From Paracoccaceae bacterium (GTDB lineage: Bacteria; Pseudomonadota; Alphaproteobacteria; Rhodobacterales; Rhodobacteraceae), in contig JAHEAO010000004.1 in assembly GCA_024642725.1 (NCBI GenBank), positions 34,513 through 98,512 of the forward strand: a DNA stretch of 64,000 nt, given 5' to 3'. The position numbers and the translations under genes were made by a program. Every line of letters starts with the position of its first letter. Position 1 is the first letter of the stretch. The notes under the pieces are model-generated. The model had not been told where the DNA came from and did no database searches. It saw nothing but the letters and a program-made list of their open reading frames with translations. Below, in pieces: positions 17,015 to 26,195 of the stretch.

Positions 17015-18955
17015 ATGAAGCGTTTAGTTGCCGGGCTGGCGTTTGTGCTTGCCCTCAGTTCGGGTGCATGGGCGCAGGACAAGGCCGCCGCGGGTGCGAT
17101 GATTTCGGCCATGCAATCCGTTGAAACAAGGGACTGGGTGAAGGCAGGCACACTTGCCGCGCCAGCGGGGCAGGTCGGCAAGGACATTATCGAGTGGCAC
17201 CGTCTGCGGTCTGCAACTGGAACCTTCGCAGAGTACCAGAGCTTTATTGCCCGTCGCCCGGACTGGCCGGGAATGACGTATCTGAAAAAGGCTGGCGAGG
17301 CATCCATCCCAAAGGACGCCGATCCCAAGCAGGTCATTGACTATTTCGTCGGGCAGGACCCGCAGACGGGTGTTGGCGCCTTGCGGCTTGCTGCGGCTCT
17401 GCAACAGGTTGGCGCGGGCGATCTGGCGGCCGCGGCGGTCGTTAAGGCATGGCGGGAGTTGTCGCTGACCCAAGCCGAGGAAGGTGCGTTCCTGTCGCAG
17501 TATTCCAAGACATTGGCCCCGCACCACTCCGCCCGACAGGATGCCTTGCTGTGGCGAGATCGGGCGACCGAGGCTGAACGGATGCAGGCGCTGGTCGATT
17601 CAGGAACCGCGAAACTGGCCGCTGCGCGCATTGCGCTGATCCGGAAAGACGATGGCGTGGACGCGCTGATTGCCGCCGTTCCTTCAGCACTGTCCGATGA
17701 CCCCGGTCTTGCCTATGCGCGGTTCCAGTGGCGGGACTCGAAGGGTCGCATCAATGATGCGACGGCCTTGATGCAGGAACGTTCCGCGTCGAAGGAGTCT
17801 CTCGGGCAGCCAGAGGCTTGGTCGAATCGCAGGCGAGATCTGGCGCGACAGTTGATGCGCGATGGCAAGGCAAAGGAAGCCTACCAGCTTGCCAGCCGGC
17901 ACTACCTGACGGAAGGCGATGACTATTCTGATCTGGAGTGGCTGTCAGGTTTCATCGCCCTGACCGACCTCAAGGACCCAGAGACCGCGCTGAAACATTT
18001 TCGGCATCTTCGGATTGCCGTGGCCACGCCGATTTCGCTTGGACGGGCGGGGTATTGGGAAGGCCGTGCCTATGAAGCGACGGGAAGAACCGAAGACGCC
18101 CGCGCGGCTTATGCCTTCGGCGGCGAATTCCAATCCAGCTACTATGGCTTGCTGGCTGCCGAAAAGGCGGGCCTGCCGATGGATGCGGATTTGCTGGGCA
18201 AAGAAGCCTATGCCGATTGGCGCAGCGCCAGTTTTGTGAAGTCCTCGGTCTTTCAGGCCGCGATGCTGCTGCGCGCCGCCGATCAGCCGCTCTTGTTCAC
18301 CCGCTTCCTGCGCCACCTTGCCGAAAGCCTGACGCCATCGGAACAAGGCCAGCTTGCGGAAATGGCGTTGCAACTGGATCAACCCTACGCCGCCGTCTAT
18401 TTGGCAAAATACGCGGCCGATGGCGGTGTCGTACATATGCGCCCGTATTTCCCACTTCCTGAGATCGCCAAGAACAAATTCTCGGTACCGACAGAGCTTG
18501 CCTTGTCGATCGCGCGGCGTGAGAGCGAATTTTATTCGCAGGCAACCAGCCCTGCCGGGGCACGCGGCTTGATGCAGGTCATGCCGGGTACCGCCAAGAT
18601 CATGGCGGCCAAGCTCGGCATGACATATGAGGCCGGGCGGCTGACTTCTGATCCGGGCTACAACACGACGATCGGTAGTGCGTATCTTGCCGAACTTATC
18701 AGCGAGTTCGGTCCGGCTTATGCCTTGGTCGCGGCGGGTTACAATGCCGGCCCGGGCCGCCCGCGAAGCTGGATACAGACCTACGGCGATCCGCGCGACC
18801 CGGCCGTCGATGCGGTCGACTGGGTCGAGCACATCCCTTTCAACGAAACCCGGAACTATGTCATGCGGGTCATGGAATCGGTGGTGATCTACCGCGCGCG
18901 GCTGACCGGTCAGACCGGGCCGATCCGCCTGTCAGAGGAACTTAAGGGCCGATAG
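17015..18955 (+). CDS. slt: Soluble lytic murein transglycosylase (Slt70-type)
   Basis: A 646-residue periplasmic enzyme. A signal peptide (to about residue 21, LSSGAWAQ) is followed by a long alpha-helical superhelical region and a C-terminal SLT domain. The domain begins near residue 500 with the catalytic glutamate in ARRESEF, then [27 protein letters not shown] and [13 protein letters not shown]. It cleaves the glycan strand to 1,6-anhydro-muropeptides during wall turnover. Its last 46 bases overlap the convergent EamA gene. An AAAGGA ribosome-binding site precedes the ATG. Confidence 0.93.
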   Translation: MKRLVAGLAFVLALSSGAWAQDKAAAGAMISAMQSVETRDWVKAGTLAAPAGQVGKDIIEWHRLRSATGTFAEYQSFIARRPDWPGMTYLKKAGEASIPKDADPKQVIDYFVGQDPQTGVGALRLAAALQQVGAGDLAAAAVVKAWRELSLTQAEEGAFLSQYSKTLAPHHSARQDALLWRDRATEAERMQALVDSGTAKLAAARIALIRKDDGVDALIAAVPSALSDDPGLAYARFQWRDSKGRINDATALMQERSASKESLGQPEAWSNRRRDLARQLMRDGKAKEAYQLASRHYLTEGDDYSDLEWLSGFIALTDLKDPETALKHFRHLRIAVATPISLGRAGYWEGRAYEATGRTEDARAAYAFGGEFQSSYYGLLAAEKAGLPMDADLLGKEAYADWRSASFVKSSVFQAAMLLRAADQPLLFTRFLRHLAESLTPSEQGQLAEMALQLDQPYAAVYLAKYAADGGVVHMRPYFPLPEIAKNKFSVPTELALSIARRESEFYSQATSPAGARGLMQVMPGTAKIMAAKLGMTYEAGRLTSDPGYNTTIGSAYLAELISEFGPAYALVAAGYNAGPGRPRSWIQTYGDPRDPAVDAVDWVEHIPFNETRNYVMRVMESVVIYRARLTGQTGPIRLSEELKGR

Positions 18956-19827
18956 GATCTTCGTGCTGCGCGCTGTTCGCGCCAGAGTGTGAACATACCC
19001 GCAGAGACCACAAGTGCGGCGCCGATGGCGACGTTTGCCTTGAGTGTCTCGTGAAAGACGATCAACCCGATGGCCGAGGCGAAGACCAACTGAAGATATG
19101 CAAAGGGCTGCACAGCGCTTGCCTCGGCGACCTCGTAACAGCGGATCAAGAGCCAGTGCCCAAGGGCTCCCGTCACGCACAGCACGCCCATCAAACCGTA
19201 GTCCGCAGTGGTCATCGGTTCCCAGAACCAGATCCCCGCCAAGGTCATCGCGACTGCGCCGACAACCCCGGTCCAGAAGAAGCTCGTGGCAGTACTGTCT
19301 CGCCGTGCCGCATAGCGGGTCAACAGACCGTAGAGCGCGAACATCATGGCCGACGCCAACGGCACAAGCGCAGTCACGGCAAAGACCGTATAGCCCGGAT
19401 TAAGGATGATCAGTACCCCGACAAACCCTACTGCGATTGCCGCCCATCTGCGCCATCCGACCTTTTCGCCCAGTATCGGCCCGGACAGGGCTGCGACCAG
19501 CAGTGGGTAGCTAGTAAAGACCGCATGGGATTCAATGAGACCAAGCAGGACAAAAGCCAGGACCATGACGCAAATCTCGCCGGCAAGAAGCAGCCCCCGC
19601 AAGACCTGCAATGGCAGTTGGCTGGTTGCAGCAGCTTGGCGGATGCCTCCGGCCTTGCGCCCGGCCACGGCAATAACGAAGGCCGCGAAGAACCAGTAGC
19701 GGATCATCACCACCATCATGACGTTGTATTCCCCGGCCAGGTGACGCGAAAGACCGTCCTGCATCGCAAAGACGAAGGTCGTTGCGATCATGAGCAGGAT
19801 GCCAAGGCGAGTATTCGTGTCGCTCAT
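18910..19827 (-). CDS. EamA/DMT family transporter
   Basis: A 305-residue inner-membrane protein with ten predicted helices arranged as two EamA repeats. It begins MSDTNTRLGILLMIATTFVF; the first repeat has DGLSRHLAGEYNVMMVVMIRYW and the ILGEKVGWRRWAAIAVGFVGV helix, and the second ends VFHETLKANVAIGAALVVSAG. These proteins export metabolites such as amino acids or their precursors; the substrate is unknown. Its ATG overlaps the mnmD stop (ATGA), and its 3' end overlaps the convergent slt gene by 46 bases. Confidence 0.85.
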   Translation of the reverse strand: MSDTNTRLGILLMIATTFVFAMQDGLSRHLAGEYNVMMVVMIRYWFFAAFVIAVAGRKAGGIRQAAATSQLPLQVLRGLLLAGEICVMVLAFVLLGLIESHAVFTSYPLLVAALSGPILGEKVGWRRWAAIAVGFVGVLIILNPGYTVFAVTALVPLASAMMFALYGLLTRYAARRDSTATSFFWTGVVGAVAMTLAGIWFWEPMTTADYGLMGVLCVTGALGHWLLIRCYEVAEASAVQPFAYLQLVFASAIGLIVFHETLKANVAIGAALVVSAGMFTLWREQRAARRSYRPLSSSDRRIGPV

Positions 19828-20507
19828 GTCCGCGCTGCAAGTTGGCCGATCGTCATGTGCCGTTTGCGGCCATAGCCCGGAACTCGTTTCACCACGAAAC
19901 CGGCTTCTGACAATGCCCGCCTTACATGTCCAGCGGCCGTATAGGTCGCGAAGGTTCCGCCGGGCGCGGTGTGACCGGCGACCGCGGCCATTAGCGCCGC
20001 TTCCCAAAGTTCCGGGTTCTTGGCTGGAGAGAAACCATCAAGAAACCAGGCGTCGGCGTGTCCCTGCCAAACCGGCAGGGTCGTCCTTGCATCGCCTTCA
20101 ATGATCGAAACGGATATTCCGGGAAGATCAAAGTTCCTCTTGCCCGCTTCCCATTCAGCCAGAAAACTGTCCACCAATGCCTGCGGTAGGGGAAAATGCG
20201 ACAGGGCCGTTCGGATTTCTGATGATGAAAGAGGGAATGCTTCGAAGCTCGTATAGCGGATCGCTGCGGCGGTTTGGTGTGACTGAAGGGCGATCGCTGT
20301 GGCCATGAGGTTCAGCCCGGTCCCAAATCCGAGCTCAGCGATGCTGAAACCCGGCCTGAAGCGCTTGGGCAGATCATTTCCTGACAGGAAGACATGCCCT
20401 GTCTCTGCAAATCCATCGTGGATCGAATAATAGGGGTCATCGAAGCGCAGCGATACCGGCGTGACCCCGTCCCGCCATTCCACCCGATCTGTCTGGTCTG
20501 CTGTCAT
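19824..20507 (-). CDS. mnmD: tRNA 5-methylaminomethyl-2-thiouridine methyltransferase domain protein
   Basis: A 227-residue stand-alone version of the methyltransferase half of MnmC (DUF752/Methyltransf_30). Motifs are GHVFLSGNDLPKRF, the SAM-binding IAELGFGTGLNLM, and WFLDGFSPAKNPELW. It methylates nm5(s2)U34 to mnm5(s2)U34 in tRNA anticodons. In E. coli this domain is fused to an FAD oxidoreductase; here the only candidate partner is the divergent FAD gene 50 bases away. Start at MTADQTDRVEWRDG is preferred over a longer frame. Confidence 0.9.
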   Translation of the reverse strand: MTADQTDRVEWRDGVTPVSLRFDDPYYSIHDGFAETGHVFLSGNDLPKRFRPGFSIAELGFGTGLNLMATAIALQSHQTAAAIRYTSFEAFPLSSSEIRTALSHFPLPQALVDSFLAEWEAGKRNFDLPGISVSIIEGDARTTLPVWQGHADAWFLDGFSPAKNPELWEAALMAAVAGHTAPGGTFATYTAAGHVRRALSEAGFVVKRVPGYGRKRHMTIGQLAART

Positions 20508-20557
20508 CCAATGACCTACACCCGCAATCCAAGCGACAATGGTTAAGGGGGCGTGGA

Positions 20558-21598
20558 TTGGCAAGGATTGACGTGACGGTTATGGGCGCCGGGGTCTTCG
20601 GCCTTTCAATCGCCTGGGTTTGCGCCCGACGAGGTGCCAAAGTCCGAGTGGTGGACCCAAAGGGACCAGGTGGCGGGGCAAGTGGCGGCGTGGTCGGTGC
20701 TCTGGCACCGCACACGCCGGAAAACTGGAATGAAAAGAAGGCGTTTCAGTTTGATAGCCTGACACTGGCCGAGGCCTTCTGGGCGGAGGTCGACGCCAGC
20801 AGCGGATTTGACTCCGGCTATGGCAGGACCGGGAGACTGCAACCCATCCATGACGATCGGGCCCTGACTCTTGCCGAAGATCGCGCAAGCTCGGCGGCTG
20901 AGCTCTGGCAGGGACAAGCTGTCTGGCGAGTGGCCCCAGCGCAAGACTACGGTCTTTGGGCGCCGGCCAGCGCGACCGGACTTGTCGTCCACGACACGCT
21001 CACAGCCCGGATCGACCCCACTCGCGCCTGTGCGTCGCTGGCGCGTGCACTGACCACTTTAGGGGTAGAGATTCTGAAAGAGGCATTGCCGGAGGGCAGG
21101 ACAGTCTGGGCCACAGGCTACGAAGGCTTGCTGGCGCTCTCGGATGAATTGTCCAGACCCGTTGGCGGCGGAGTAAAGGGGCAGGCAGCGCTGCTGCGGC
21201 ACGACGCTTCTTCGGCGCCCCAGGTTTTCTCTGACGGTCTCCATATCGTGCCGCATGACAACGGCACCGTCGCGATCGGATCGACAAGTGAACGCGACTT
21301 CGACCAGCCTTCCGGAACGGACGCGCAGTTGGATGCGTTGATCGCACGCGCCATCAGAGCTTTTCCAGCGCTTGAGGGTGCGCAAGTTGTCACGCGTTGG
21401 GCAGGCGTCCGCCCCCGCGCAAAGAGCCGAGCCCCGATGTTAGGCCCCTATCCCGGGCGAAAGGATCAGTTCATCGCGAATGGAGGCTTCAAGATCGGCT
21501 TTGGCATGGCGCCGAAAGTCGCCGAGGTCATGGCGGCTCTGGTCCTCGATGGCGTAGATCATATCCCCCAGGACTTCCGGGTCGGGGCCAGTTTTTAG
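20558..21598 (+). CDS. FAD-dependent oxidoreductase (DAO family); candidate MnmC oxidase-half
   Basis: A 346-residue DAO-fold flavoprotein. The N-terminal Rossmann motif is VTVMGAGVFGLSIAWVCARRGAKV; the glycine-rich GGGASGGVVGALAPHTP and the C-terminal GVRPRAKSRAPMLGPYPG and GGFKIGFGMAP complete the fold. The start is a TTG at 20558 after AAGGGGG. It is divergent from mnmD with only 50 bases between. Because the FAD half of MnmC removes the carboxymethyl group from cmnm5s2U34, this gene is a good candidate for the missing partner. A glycine or D-amino-acid oxidase is the alternative. Confidence 0.75.
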   Translation: MARIDVTVMGAGVFGLSIAWVCARRGAKVRVVDPKGPGGGASGGVVGALAPHTPENWNEKKAFQFDSLTLAEAFWAEVDASSGFDSGYGRTGRLQPIHDDRALTLAEDRASSAAELWQGQAVWRVAPAQDYGLWAPASATGLVVHDTLTARIDPTRACASLARALTTLGVEILKEALPEGRTVWATGYEGLLALSDELSRPVGGGVKGQAALLRHDASSAPQVFSDGLHIVPHDNGTVAIGSTSERDFDQPSGTDAQLDALIARAIRAFPALEGAQVVTRWAGVRPRAKSRAPMLGPYPGRKDQFIANGGFKIGFGMAPKVAEVMAALVLDGVDHIPQDFRVGASF

Positions 21599-22398
21599 GA
21601 GGCCGTCGCCTCCATGCAAAGCCGTCCACCCGGGCCCCTGACCCACAATGCGCCGTCCTTCCAGCACAGCTCTGCCGCTTCGTCGTGCATCAGCGGCGCG
21701 GTTGCGCGAAACGAGAACTTGGCCAACTCTCCCAGTTGTTCCCGTGCCAATTGGACCAAGAGCTGTGCCAGAAGTGGCCCATGGACGACTAGGCCTTCAT
21801 AGCCCTCGACCTGCCGTGCATAATCGAGGTCGTAGTGTATCCGGTGCCCGTTGAATGTCAGCGCCGAATACCGAAACAGCATTGTCGTATCGAAAGTGAC
21901 TACTCTGCAAAGGTCTTCGTCATTCGGTGCCTGCCTGCGTTCCGGCCCTGCACCCTCGGGCCACGGCGTACGGTAAACAATATCCTGAAATTCCGTAACG
22001 CAAAGACGGGCGTTCTGCCTGATTTCGTGCCTTAGCGTGACAAATCCAAGCGGGCCGGTCCTTCCTTGCTTTTCGATCAGGCCATCAACGGTCGTTCGCT
22101 TCTGTGCCGGACTTCCCAGACGAACCGGCGCGTCAAAGATCAGCCGTCCTCCGGCCCACATTCGCTGGGGCAATCCCAGGTCGGGGATTAGACCGATTCC
22201 AACAGCGGGGTGTCCGTCGCGGCCCAATGCCGAAGGCGGCTTTGCATCCCAGAAATAGATTTGATGCCAGAATGGTGGCAGCATTTCGCCAACGCTTGGG
22301 GCATCGCCGGCCAGCGACAAGGTGGCATGAAGCGCGGCGGCGCGTTCCGGGTCCAGTTGGTCGTTGAAGGTCTGGCTCTGTCCGATTGTCTTGTGCAT
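21595..22398 (-). CDS. MaoC/HTD2-like hydratase (mesaconyl-C4-CoA hydratase-like)
   Basis: A 267-residue hotdog-fold protein beginning MHKTIGQSQTFNDQLDPERA. The N-terminal FAS1-like dehydratase half includes LPPFWHQIYFWDAKPPSALG and LPQRMWAGGRLIFDAPVRLG. The C-terminal MaoC half includes FRYSALTFNGHRIHYDLDYA and YEGLVVHGPLLAQLLVQL, which hold the hydratase Asp/His region. The layout matches mesaconyl-C4-CoA or itaconyl-CoA hydratase-like proteins; the actual acyl-CoA substrate is not evident, as no other dicarboxyl-CoA genes are nearby. The 3' ends of this gene and the FAD gene overlap by four bases. Confidence 0.75.
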   Translation of the reverse strand: MHKTIGQSQTFNDQLDPERAAALHATLSLAGDAPSVGEMLPPFWHQIYFWDAKPPSALGRDGHPAVGIGLIPDLGLPQRMWAGGRLIFDAPVRLGSPAQKRTTVDGLIEKQGRTGPLGFVTLRHEIRQNARLCVTEFQDIVYRTPWPEGAGPERRQAPNDEDLCRVVTFDTTMLFRYSALTFNGHRIHYDLDYARQVEGYEGLVVHGPLLAQLLVQLAREQLGELAKFSFRATAPLMHDEAAELCWKDGALWVRGPGGRLCMEATAS

Positions 22399-22418
22399 GA
22401 TCCAACCTAGCGACAGGC

Positions 22419-22832
22419 ATGGAGAGCAAGCAAGTGGAACCACGGATATCTGGCCTCGATCATCTGGTCCTTACGGTGACCGAAATTTCGCGGTCTGTTC
22501 ATTTCTATACCACTTGCCTTGGGATGGTTTCGGAGGTCTTCGGGGCCGCCGACGGTACGAAGCGCTGGGCATTGAAGTTCGGGAGCCAGAAAATAAATCT
22601 TCATCTTTCTGGCGAGGAATTTCTGCCAAAGGCAGAAAATCCTTCGCCCGGATCCGCAGATCTGTGTTTTCTGTCGAATGCGCCGCTCACGGACTGGCAG
22701 GTTCATTTGCGCTCCAAGGGGATTGCCGTCGAGGAGGGTCCTTTGCCGCGAACTGGGGCGACCGGAACAATAATATCTATCTATCTGCGCGACCCAGATG
22801 GCAATCTGATCGAGATTTCGAACCCAGCATAA
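22419..22832 (+). CDS. VOC (glyoxalase/bleomycin-resistance-like) family protein
   Basis: A 137-residue single VOC domain. GLDHLVLTVTEISRSVHFYT at the N-terminus supplies the first metal-ligand His, LGMVSEVFG continues the first repeat, and YLRDPDGNLIEIS near the C-terminus carries the final Glu ligand. The layout is close to the small 'VOC family' proteins annotated as virulence or fosfomycin-resistance-like. Reaction and substrate are unknown. It is divergent from the MaoC-like gene with 20 bases between starts, so both may share one promoter region. Confidence 0.82.
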   Translation: MESKQVEPRISGLDHLVLTVTEISRSVHFYTTCLGMVSEVFGAADGTKRWALKFGSQKINLHLSGEEFLPKAENPSPGSADLCFLSNAPLTDWQVHLRSKGIAVEEGPLPRTGATGTIISIYLRDPDGNLIEISNPA

Positions 22833-23074
22833 AATCGGGGGAGTGGAAGCCTCATTGATTCCAGAAAAGTCTTCGCCGCGGAATCCGTTCGCAGTGGCCG
22901 GGGTTGGCGATCTGGCTGAAGTTTGCGTTACGCCGCCCCTTTACGCAGCGGCCCCAAGATGCCAAGCAATTAGCTATGCGTCATTCGCGCCACTGTGAAA
23001 GTCTCCCGAAGCGTTGACGGGGCATGAACTGGCCCTGGCGGACTTTAAACGGAACATCGTATGGAAGGTCTACT

Positions 23075-24769
23075 ATGACGGGTTTGGCAGGTGGCCACGG
23101 CACAAAACTGCGGCACGGCGGGCAGATTCTGGTCGAGCAGCTCCGGCTCCACGGGGTAGCGCGCGTCTTCTCGGTGCCCGGTGAAAGCTTTCTGGCGGCG
23201 CTTGACGGATTGCACGACAGCGGCATCGCCAACATCGTGTGTCGTCATGAAGGCGGTGCCGCGATGATGGCCGAGGCGAGCGGCAAGCTGACAGGTCGCC
23301 CGGGCGTCGCGTTTGTGACGCGGGGGCCGGGGGCAACAAACGCTAGTGCAGGTATCCATATCGCGCGACAGGACTCGACGCCAATGATCCTTTTCGTCGG
23401 TCAGATCGCACGCAATCATCGTGACCGCGAGGCGTTTCAAGAAGTCGATTATCGTGCCTTCTTCGGCCCGCTGGCCAAATGGGCCGCCGAGGTTGAGGAT
23501 ACCGCGCGCCTGCCCGAATACATCAACCGCGCTTTCCATGTTGCAATGTCCGGCCGGCCGGGCCCCGTCGTTCTGGCGCTGCCCGAAGACATGCTCAGTG
23601 ATGTGTCGACCGCACCGGCCCTGCCGCCAACAGCGCCCGCACGTGCTGGTGTCAGCCTGGATCAGGTCCATGCGATCATGGCCAGCCTGTCACGCGCAGA
23701 ACGTCCGCTGATCATCGCCGGCGGATCGGACTGGTCGGCCGAGGCGGCAGAAGACCTGCGCCGTTTCGCCGAGTCGCAGAACCTGCCGGTCACGGTGACC
23801 TTCCGCCGGCAGGATCATTTCGACAATCGCGCACCGCAATATGCAGGCGATCTGGGGGTTGGCATGAACCCCAAACTTTCAAGCCGATTGCGCGAAGCTG
23901 ACATGCTTCTTGTGCTGGGATCACGGCTTGGGGATATTGCAACCGGGGGCTACGAACTGATGGACCCTGCGGAGGCCGGAAAGACCATCTTGCATGTTCA
24001 TCCCGATCCGGATCTTCCGGGGTCGGTCTTTCGAACCGATCTGGCAATAACGGCGAGACCGTCGGACATGGTCGCTGCGCTTGCGGCGCAGAATGCTGCC
24101 AGTGGCAAATGGGCCGATTGGACCCGATCGGCACGCGCGGAATATGAAGCTTGGCAGAAACCCAAGGAAACCCCCGGCTCCGTCAAGATGGAGGCAGTTG
24201 TCGGCTGGCTCTCTGCCAACCTGCCGGATGACGCAATCTTGACCAATGGGGCGGGCAACTACGCTGCCTTCCTGCATCGATATTTCCGCTTCAAACGCTA
24301 TGGCACACAATTGGCGCCGACATCCGGTAGCATGGGCTACGGTTTTCCGGCAGCCATTGCCGCCAAACTTCATGACCCGGCAAAGGTGGTCGTTTGTCTT
24401 GCCGGTGACGGCTGTTTCCAGATGACGCTGAATGAAATGTCGACGGCCCGGCAGCATGGGGCCAACGTGGTCACCGTAGTCGCCAACAACGGTCGCTACG
24501 GGACAATCCGCATGCACCAGGAAAGGCACTATCCCGGCCGGGTGAGCGGCACCGACCTTGCAAACCCGGATTTTGCGGCGCTTGCGCGGGCCTATGGCGG
24601 TCACGGGGAAGTGGTCGAGGCGACAGACGACTTTTCCGCCGCGTTCGAGCGGGCACTTGCAGCGGAGCGTCCCGCGGTGATCGAACTCAAGCTCGACCCA
24701 GAGGCTTTGTCGACTGGGCTTACACTGAGCGAGACCCGCGCCCTTGGGGAAAGGACGCACAGGCTTTGA
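23075..24769 (+). CDS. Thiamine-pyrophosphate-dependent enzyme, acetolactate-synthase-like
   Basis: A 564-residue three-domain TPP enzyme beginning MTGLAGGHGTKLRHG after GGAAGG. The N-terminal PYR domain has VFSVPGESFLAALDGLHDS, the catalytic glutamate in CRHEGGAAMMAEA, and TRGPGATNASAGIHIA. The central domain follows, and the C-terminal PP domain has GSMGYGFPAAIAAKL and the TPP/Mg motif CLAGDGCFQMTLNE followed by NNGRYGTIRM. No regulatory small subunit (ilvH) is adjacent, so it is probably one of the orphan paralogues of acetolactate synthase with an unknown 2-oxoacid substrate, rather than the biosynthetic IlvB. The preceding 240 bases contain no gene that I can see. Confidence 0.85.
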   Translation: MTGLAGGHGTKLRHGGQILVEQLRLHGVARVFSVPGESFLAALDGLHDSGIANIVCRHEGGAAMMAEASGKLTGRPGVAFVTRGPGATNASAGIHIARQDSTPMILFVGQIARNHRDREAFQEVDYRAFFGPLAKWAAEVEDTARLPEYINRAFHVAMSGRPGPVVLALPEDMLSDVSTAPALPPTAPARAGVSLDQVHAIMASLSRAERPLIIAGGSDWSAEAAEDLRRFAESQNLPVTVTFRRQDHFDNRAPQYAGDLGVGMNPKLSSRLREADMLLVLGSRLGDIATGGYELMDPAEAGKTILHVHPDPDLPGSVFRTDLAITARPSDMVAALAAQNAASGKWADWTRSARAEYEAWQKPKETPGSVKMEAVVGWLSANLPDDAILTNGAGNYAAFLHRYFRFKRYGTQLAPTSGSMGYGFPAAIAAKLHDPAKVVVCLAGDGCFQMTLNEMSTARQHGANVVTVVANNGRYGTIRMHQERHYPGRVSGTDLANPDFAALARAYGGHGEVVEATDDFSAAFERALAAERPAVIELKLDPEALSTGLTLSETRALGERTHRL

Positions 24770-24850
24770 CCCCGTTGGGGCAGTTGGCAGGGACTTAAAG
24801 CTGTTGGCGCCTCCAGTGCCCGGGGCGCCCAAAGCCATTCCAAATAGGGA

Positions 24851-25471
24851 TTAGAATTCGACGCCGATCTGCGCCTTGATTCCTGACCGGAAGGGATGTT
24901 TGACCAGTTCCATCTCCGTCACCAGATCGGCGATTTCTATCAGGTCTTCATGGGCATTCCGCCCGGTCAGGACGACATGGGTCATCGGCGGCTTTTCGGT
25001 CGTCAGGAAAGACACCACATCCGCGATCGGCACATACTCGTAACGGATTGCGATATTGATCTCGTCCAGCAATACCATCTTGTTCGATGCATCGCGGATC
25101 AGGTCCTTGGCCTTTTCCCAAGCTGCCGTCGCCATCTCTATGTCGCGGGTCTTGTCCTGAGTTTCCCACGTGAAGCCTTCGCCCATCGTATGGAATTCAC
25201 AGGTGTCAGTGAAACGGGACAGGATGAGGTCACGTTCGCCCGTCGACATGCCGCCCTTGATAAACTGGACGACAGCGCATTTCATTCCATGCGCAATACA
25301 GCGAAAGATCATCCCGAAGGCGGCCGAGCTTTTGCCCTTTCCCTTGCCGGTATGGACGATGATCAGGCCCTTCTGATCGGTCTTGGTCGCCATGATCTTG
25401 TCGCGCGCGGCCTTCTTCTTGGCCATCTTCATCGCGTGTCGTTCGGTGTCGTTCGTGGCTTCGTCGGTCAT
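24851..25471 (-). CDS. cobO: Cob(I)yrinic acid a,c-diamide adenosyltransferase
   Basis: A 206-residue CobA/CobO/BtuR-type P-loop adenosyltransferase. The ATP-binding loop is VHTGKGKGKSSAAFG; VVQFIKGGMSTGERDL, MGEGFTWETQDKTRDI, and VLLDEINIAI(R) (Walker-B-like) also match. It adds the 5'-deoxyadenosyl ligand to the reduced corrin. It lies seven bases after lrgB on the same strand and is probably the last gene of lrgA-lrgB-cobO. The basic Lys-rich N-terminal extension before the P-loop is usual in alphaproteobacteria. Start chosen at MTDEATNDTERHAM. Confidence 0.95.
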   Translation of the reverse strand: MTDEATNDTERHAMKMAKKKAARDKIMATKTDQKGLIIVHTGKGKGKSSAAFGMIFRCIAHGMKCAVVQFIKGGMSTGERDLILSRFTDTCEFHTMGEGFTWETQDKTRDIEMATAAWEKAKDLIRDASNKMVLLDEINIAIRYEYVPIADVVSFLTTEKPPMTHVVLTGRNAHEDLIEIADLVTEMELVKHPFRSGIKAQIGVEF

Positions 25472-25478
25472 GGCGTCC

Positions 25479-26195
25479 TCAGATGAACAGGCGGATGATA
25501 TATGGCGCTGCAATGGCGGTGAACAATGCGTTTACCCCCATTCCGACGCCAGCGAAAGCGCCGGCGGTTTCGTTGACCTGGAATGCTCGCGCCGTTCCGA
25601 TGCCATGTGCTGCGACACCAACTGCAAAGCCGCGTGCGCGCCAGTCCCGTATCTTCATCATGTTCAGCAGCGGCGTGGCGACGACGGCGCCCGTGATTCC
25701 GGTGAGGATCACCAAGACAGCGGTAAGGGTCGGAGAGCCGCCGATCGCCTCGGAAACGCCAAGGGCGACCGGGGCAGTTGCGGATTTTGGCGCTAGTGAC
25801 AACAGCACCTCACCCCGCACACCCAAGGCCCAGGCGATTCCAATTGCGCTAAGCATCGCAGTCAGCGACCCGGCGACAAGTGCTACCATCATCGGCAAGG
25901 CTACGGCCCGCACGCGAGCGAGGTTGACGTAAAGTGGGATCGCAAGTGCAACGGTCGCCGGTCCGAGGATGAAGTGAACGAATTGTGCGCCTGCGAAATA
26001 CGTCGGGTAGGGCGTGTCCGTGACGCCCAGGACGATCGCCAGAAGAACGACGGCAATCAGGACCGGATTGGCCAAGGGGTTGCCCCTTGCTGCCCGGTAG
26101 AGCGCGTCACCAATGCTGTAGGCGACCAACGTGGCTGTCAGCCAAAGTAGTGGTTCCTGCGCAAGATAGGTCCAGATGTCAGCGAATTCAGACAT
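25479..26195 (-). CDS. lrgB: LrgB/CidB family membrane protein (antiholin-like)
   Basis: A 238-residue protein with about six or seven membrane helices. Family features include ANPVLIAVVLLAIVLGV, GPATVALAIPLYVNLARVRA, LSLAPKSATAPVALGVSEAIGG and HGIGTARAFQVNETAGAFAG. In Gram-positive bacteria LrgAB modulates murein hydrolase export and, in plants and some bacteria, glycolate/lactate or pyruvate transport; the role here is unknown. It overlaps lrgA by eight bases and is followed at once by cobO, an unusual operon partner. Confidence 0.9.
   Translation of the reverse strand: MSEFADIWTYLAQEPLLWLTATLVAYSIGDALYRAARGNPLANPVLIAVVLLAIVLGVTDTPYPTYFAGAQFVHFILGPATVALAIPLYVNLARVRAVALPMMVALVAGSLTAMLSAIGIAWALGVRGEVLLSLAPKSATAPVALGVSEAIGGSPTLTAVLVILTGITGAVVATPLLNMMKIRDWRARGFAVGVAAHGIGTARAFQVNETAGAFAGVGMGVNALFTAIAAPYIIRLFI

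Noticed and set aside
16858..17337. N-terminal extension of dapA by about 160 codons
   Set aside because: DapA homologues start at [13 protein letters not shown], and the AAGGAG site fits 16857.
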